Part shown: positions 25,135-26,141 of the stretch, in pieces
How the letters are laid out: each line of letters opens with the position of its first letter
Numbering within the stretch: the stretch's first letter is position 1
DNA from: CAZEAC01 sp964510065
Lineage (GTDB): Bacteria; Bdellovibrionota_C; UBA2361; CAIXSY01
DNA: 26,141 nucleotides
NCBI GenBank assembly: GCA_964510065.1
Contig: CAZEAC010000058.1
Coordinates: 1-26,141, forward strand
Direction of reading: 5' to 3'
Notes under the pieces: generated by a model
What the model was told of the DNA's origin: nothing
Database searches by the model: none
Seen by the model: only the letters and a program-made list of their open reading frames with translations
Program-made: the position numbers and the translations under genes

Positions 25135-26124
25135 CTACTTTGCAAGACCGAGGTAGCGCGAACGTGCATCACGTCCCTCTGCGCTGGCGAGCCATTTTGT
25201 GGCTGCAATGAACGCCGCCTTTCGGTAGGGCGAATTGTGCGGCAGTGCAATGCCGTAGGTTTGCTCGGCAAAGGTGTTGCCGGCAACCTGACACCAGCTG
25301 CCGTTGGGACCCAAGGCGTAACTCCAGATTACCGGAGAATCGAACACCACCGCCTGAACTTTCTTCTGTTCAAGCAGCAGGAACGCTTCTTCGATGGTTC
25401 TGGTGGGTTCAATGGTCGCACCCTGTGATTGCAGCTCGCCGACGCTGGAGGTGCCAACGACGGTGGCTACCCGTTTGCCATGAAGGTCAAAGTTCGCCCG
25501 CTGAGCTTTTGCAAGCAGATGTTCCGTTTGGGTCACGAAGTAGAAGCTAAACAGCGAAGCGACCGCAGGAACTGCCAGAGCAATTGCCGTCATCGAAAAT
25601 AGAAGGCGAAACCGAGGCCAGCTTTTTGCGGTGAGACCGGCAATGAGCGCCAGAAGGACCGTGAGTCCGAGTGCTCCAATCTTTAAGTCTTCCAACTTGG
25701 CGGAGCTTTCGCTCCCGAGCGTAGTCGTGTCTTTTCGAATTAAGGTCGCAAGTCCCGAATGAATTGTCGGAATAAAATCCACTTTTTCTATTCGGTCCGA
25801 CAGAATCGTGACTCCCGAGATCGCGAAATCGGCCTTCCCGCGAAGGAGGCCGTCGAAGATTGTCGAGAAATCGTCGCCGATATCATTGAATTCGACGCTG
25901 TCAAATCCGAGCTCAGCGGCGACATGCTCGAGCAGCTCTATTTCAAGCCCTTTCCAGCCATTTGTGCCGTCTCGTTCTACCAAGGCGGACATTTGTTGGA
26001 CGTCGACCCGCAGAATTTTTTCGGTTTTGTTTGTGCCGCTGTCGCCACTGGCCCGCGCTGAAAGGGCGCTGATAACGCCAATGATGAAGAGCACGAGGAG
26101 CGTGTTGATGTCCTTTTGTTTCAT
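25135..26124 (-). CDS. Glutamate-receptor-like substrate-binding protein with two membrane helices
   Basis: A 329-residue protein. It has a signal peptide (1-26) and a family-3 amino-acid-binding fold split by membrane segments. The first lobe is about 35-145, with the ligand arginine R111 in TILSDRIEKVDF. Two hydrophobic helices follow, about 149-166 and 173-198. The second lobe is about 205-329 (FDLHGKRVATVVGTSS, with ligand aspartate D262 in VVFDSPV). This S1-helix-helix-S2 order is that of bacterial glutamate-receptor channels such as GluR0, but the link between the helices is only about 6 residues and has no TVGYG pore signature. It may be a membrane-anchored amino-acid sensor rather than a channel. 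Confidence 0.78.
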   Translation of the reverse strand: MKQKDINTLLVLFIIGVISALSARASGDSGTNKTEKILRVDVQQMSALVERDGTNGWKGLEIELLEHVAAELGFDSVEFNDIGDDFSTIFDGLLRGKADFAISGVTILSDRIEKVDFIPTIHSGLATLIRKDTTTLGSESSAKLEDLKIGALGLTVLLALIAGLTAKSWPRFRLLFSMTAIALAVPAVASLFSFYFVTQTEHLLAKAQRANFDLHGKRVATVVGTSSVGELQSQGATIEPTRTIEEAFLLLEQKKVQAVVFDSPVIWSYALGPNGSWCQVAGNTFAEQTYGIALPHNSPYRKAAFIAATKWLASAEGRDARSRYLGLAK

Positions 26125-26141
26125 GGTGAGTGTTACTGTTT

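Noticed and set aside
1..26141. tRNA genes, CRISPR arrays, transposases, phage genes
   Set aside because: None recognised on reading both strands; the dispersed repeats are not regularly spaced as a CRISPR array would be.

Overview
The window reads as chromosomal DNA of a Gram-negative bacterium of moderate GC content. Supporting signs are several exported or periplasmic proteins, a lipoprotein with an LTGC lipobox, TadE/TadG-type envelope pilin genes, and a protein that looks like DUF4388, a family common in deltaproteobacteria-like lineages (Myxococcota, Bdellovibrionota and relatives). I cannot assign a phylum from sequence reading alone. A divergent relative of the Pup ligase/deamidase family (PafA/Dop) would be unusual in most of those groups. 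No rRNA, tRNA, CRISPR array, transposase or phage gene was seen.

Layout. 92-2768 (minus): a small Cys-rich secreted protein, a secreted DUF4124-like/glutaredoxin-like protein with a CAEC motif, and a Cys/Met-metabolism PLP enzyme. 2936-6573 (plus): a His-rich secreted hypothetical, a large TPR membrane protein, and a DUF4388-like protein whose start codon directly follows the TPR gene's stop. 6619-9539 (minus): three Tad-pilus minor-pilin-like genes in an operon (two TadE-like, one TadG-like with a von Willebrand domain); no secretion ATPase or secretin lies in the window. 9540-10031: no gene, but a promoter candidate and two dispersed repeats. 10032-13376: an ABC exporter (minus) divergent from the PafA/Dop-like gene (plus). 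13460-14704: lysC, with a promoter so close to the start that the mRNA may be leaderless. 14716-15569 (minus): a ComEA-like helix-hairpin-helix protein and a disordered small protein. 15697-18016 (plus): an overlapping cysteine desulfurase-mnmA pair, a self-contained route to tRNA 2-thiouridine. 18935-22998 (plus): rnc and der nearly abutting, then a membrane sulfatase-like protein. 23003-26124 (minus): a lipoprotein with a basic Ser/Thr/Pro repeat tail, and a periplasmic amino-acid-binding domain split by two membrane helices like a glutamate-receptor channel without a pore.

Repeats are concentrated in 9.7-18.7 kb. Two copies of a roughly 190-bp element (A) lie in opposite orientation about 8.1 kb apart, one beside the tad/ABC intergenic region and one just after mnmA. 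Three copies of a hairpin repeat (B, core CTCTGTGGTTT) lie nearby, one fused to the end of an A copy.

The most interesting points are the orphan PafA/Dop-like enzyme with retained catalytic residues but no Pup or proteasome gene beside it, and the pore-less glutamate-receptor-like binding protein. Much of the rest is recognisable housekeeping or envelope biology.
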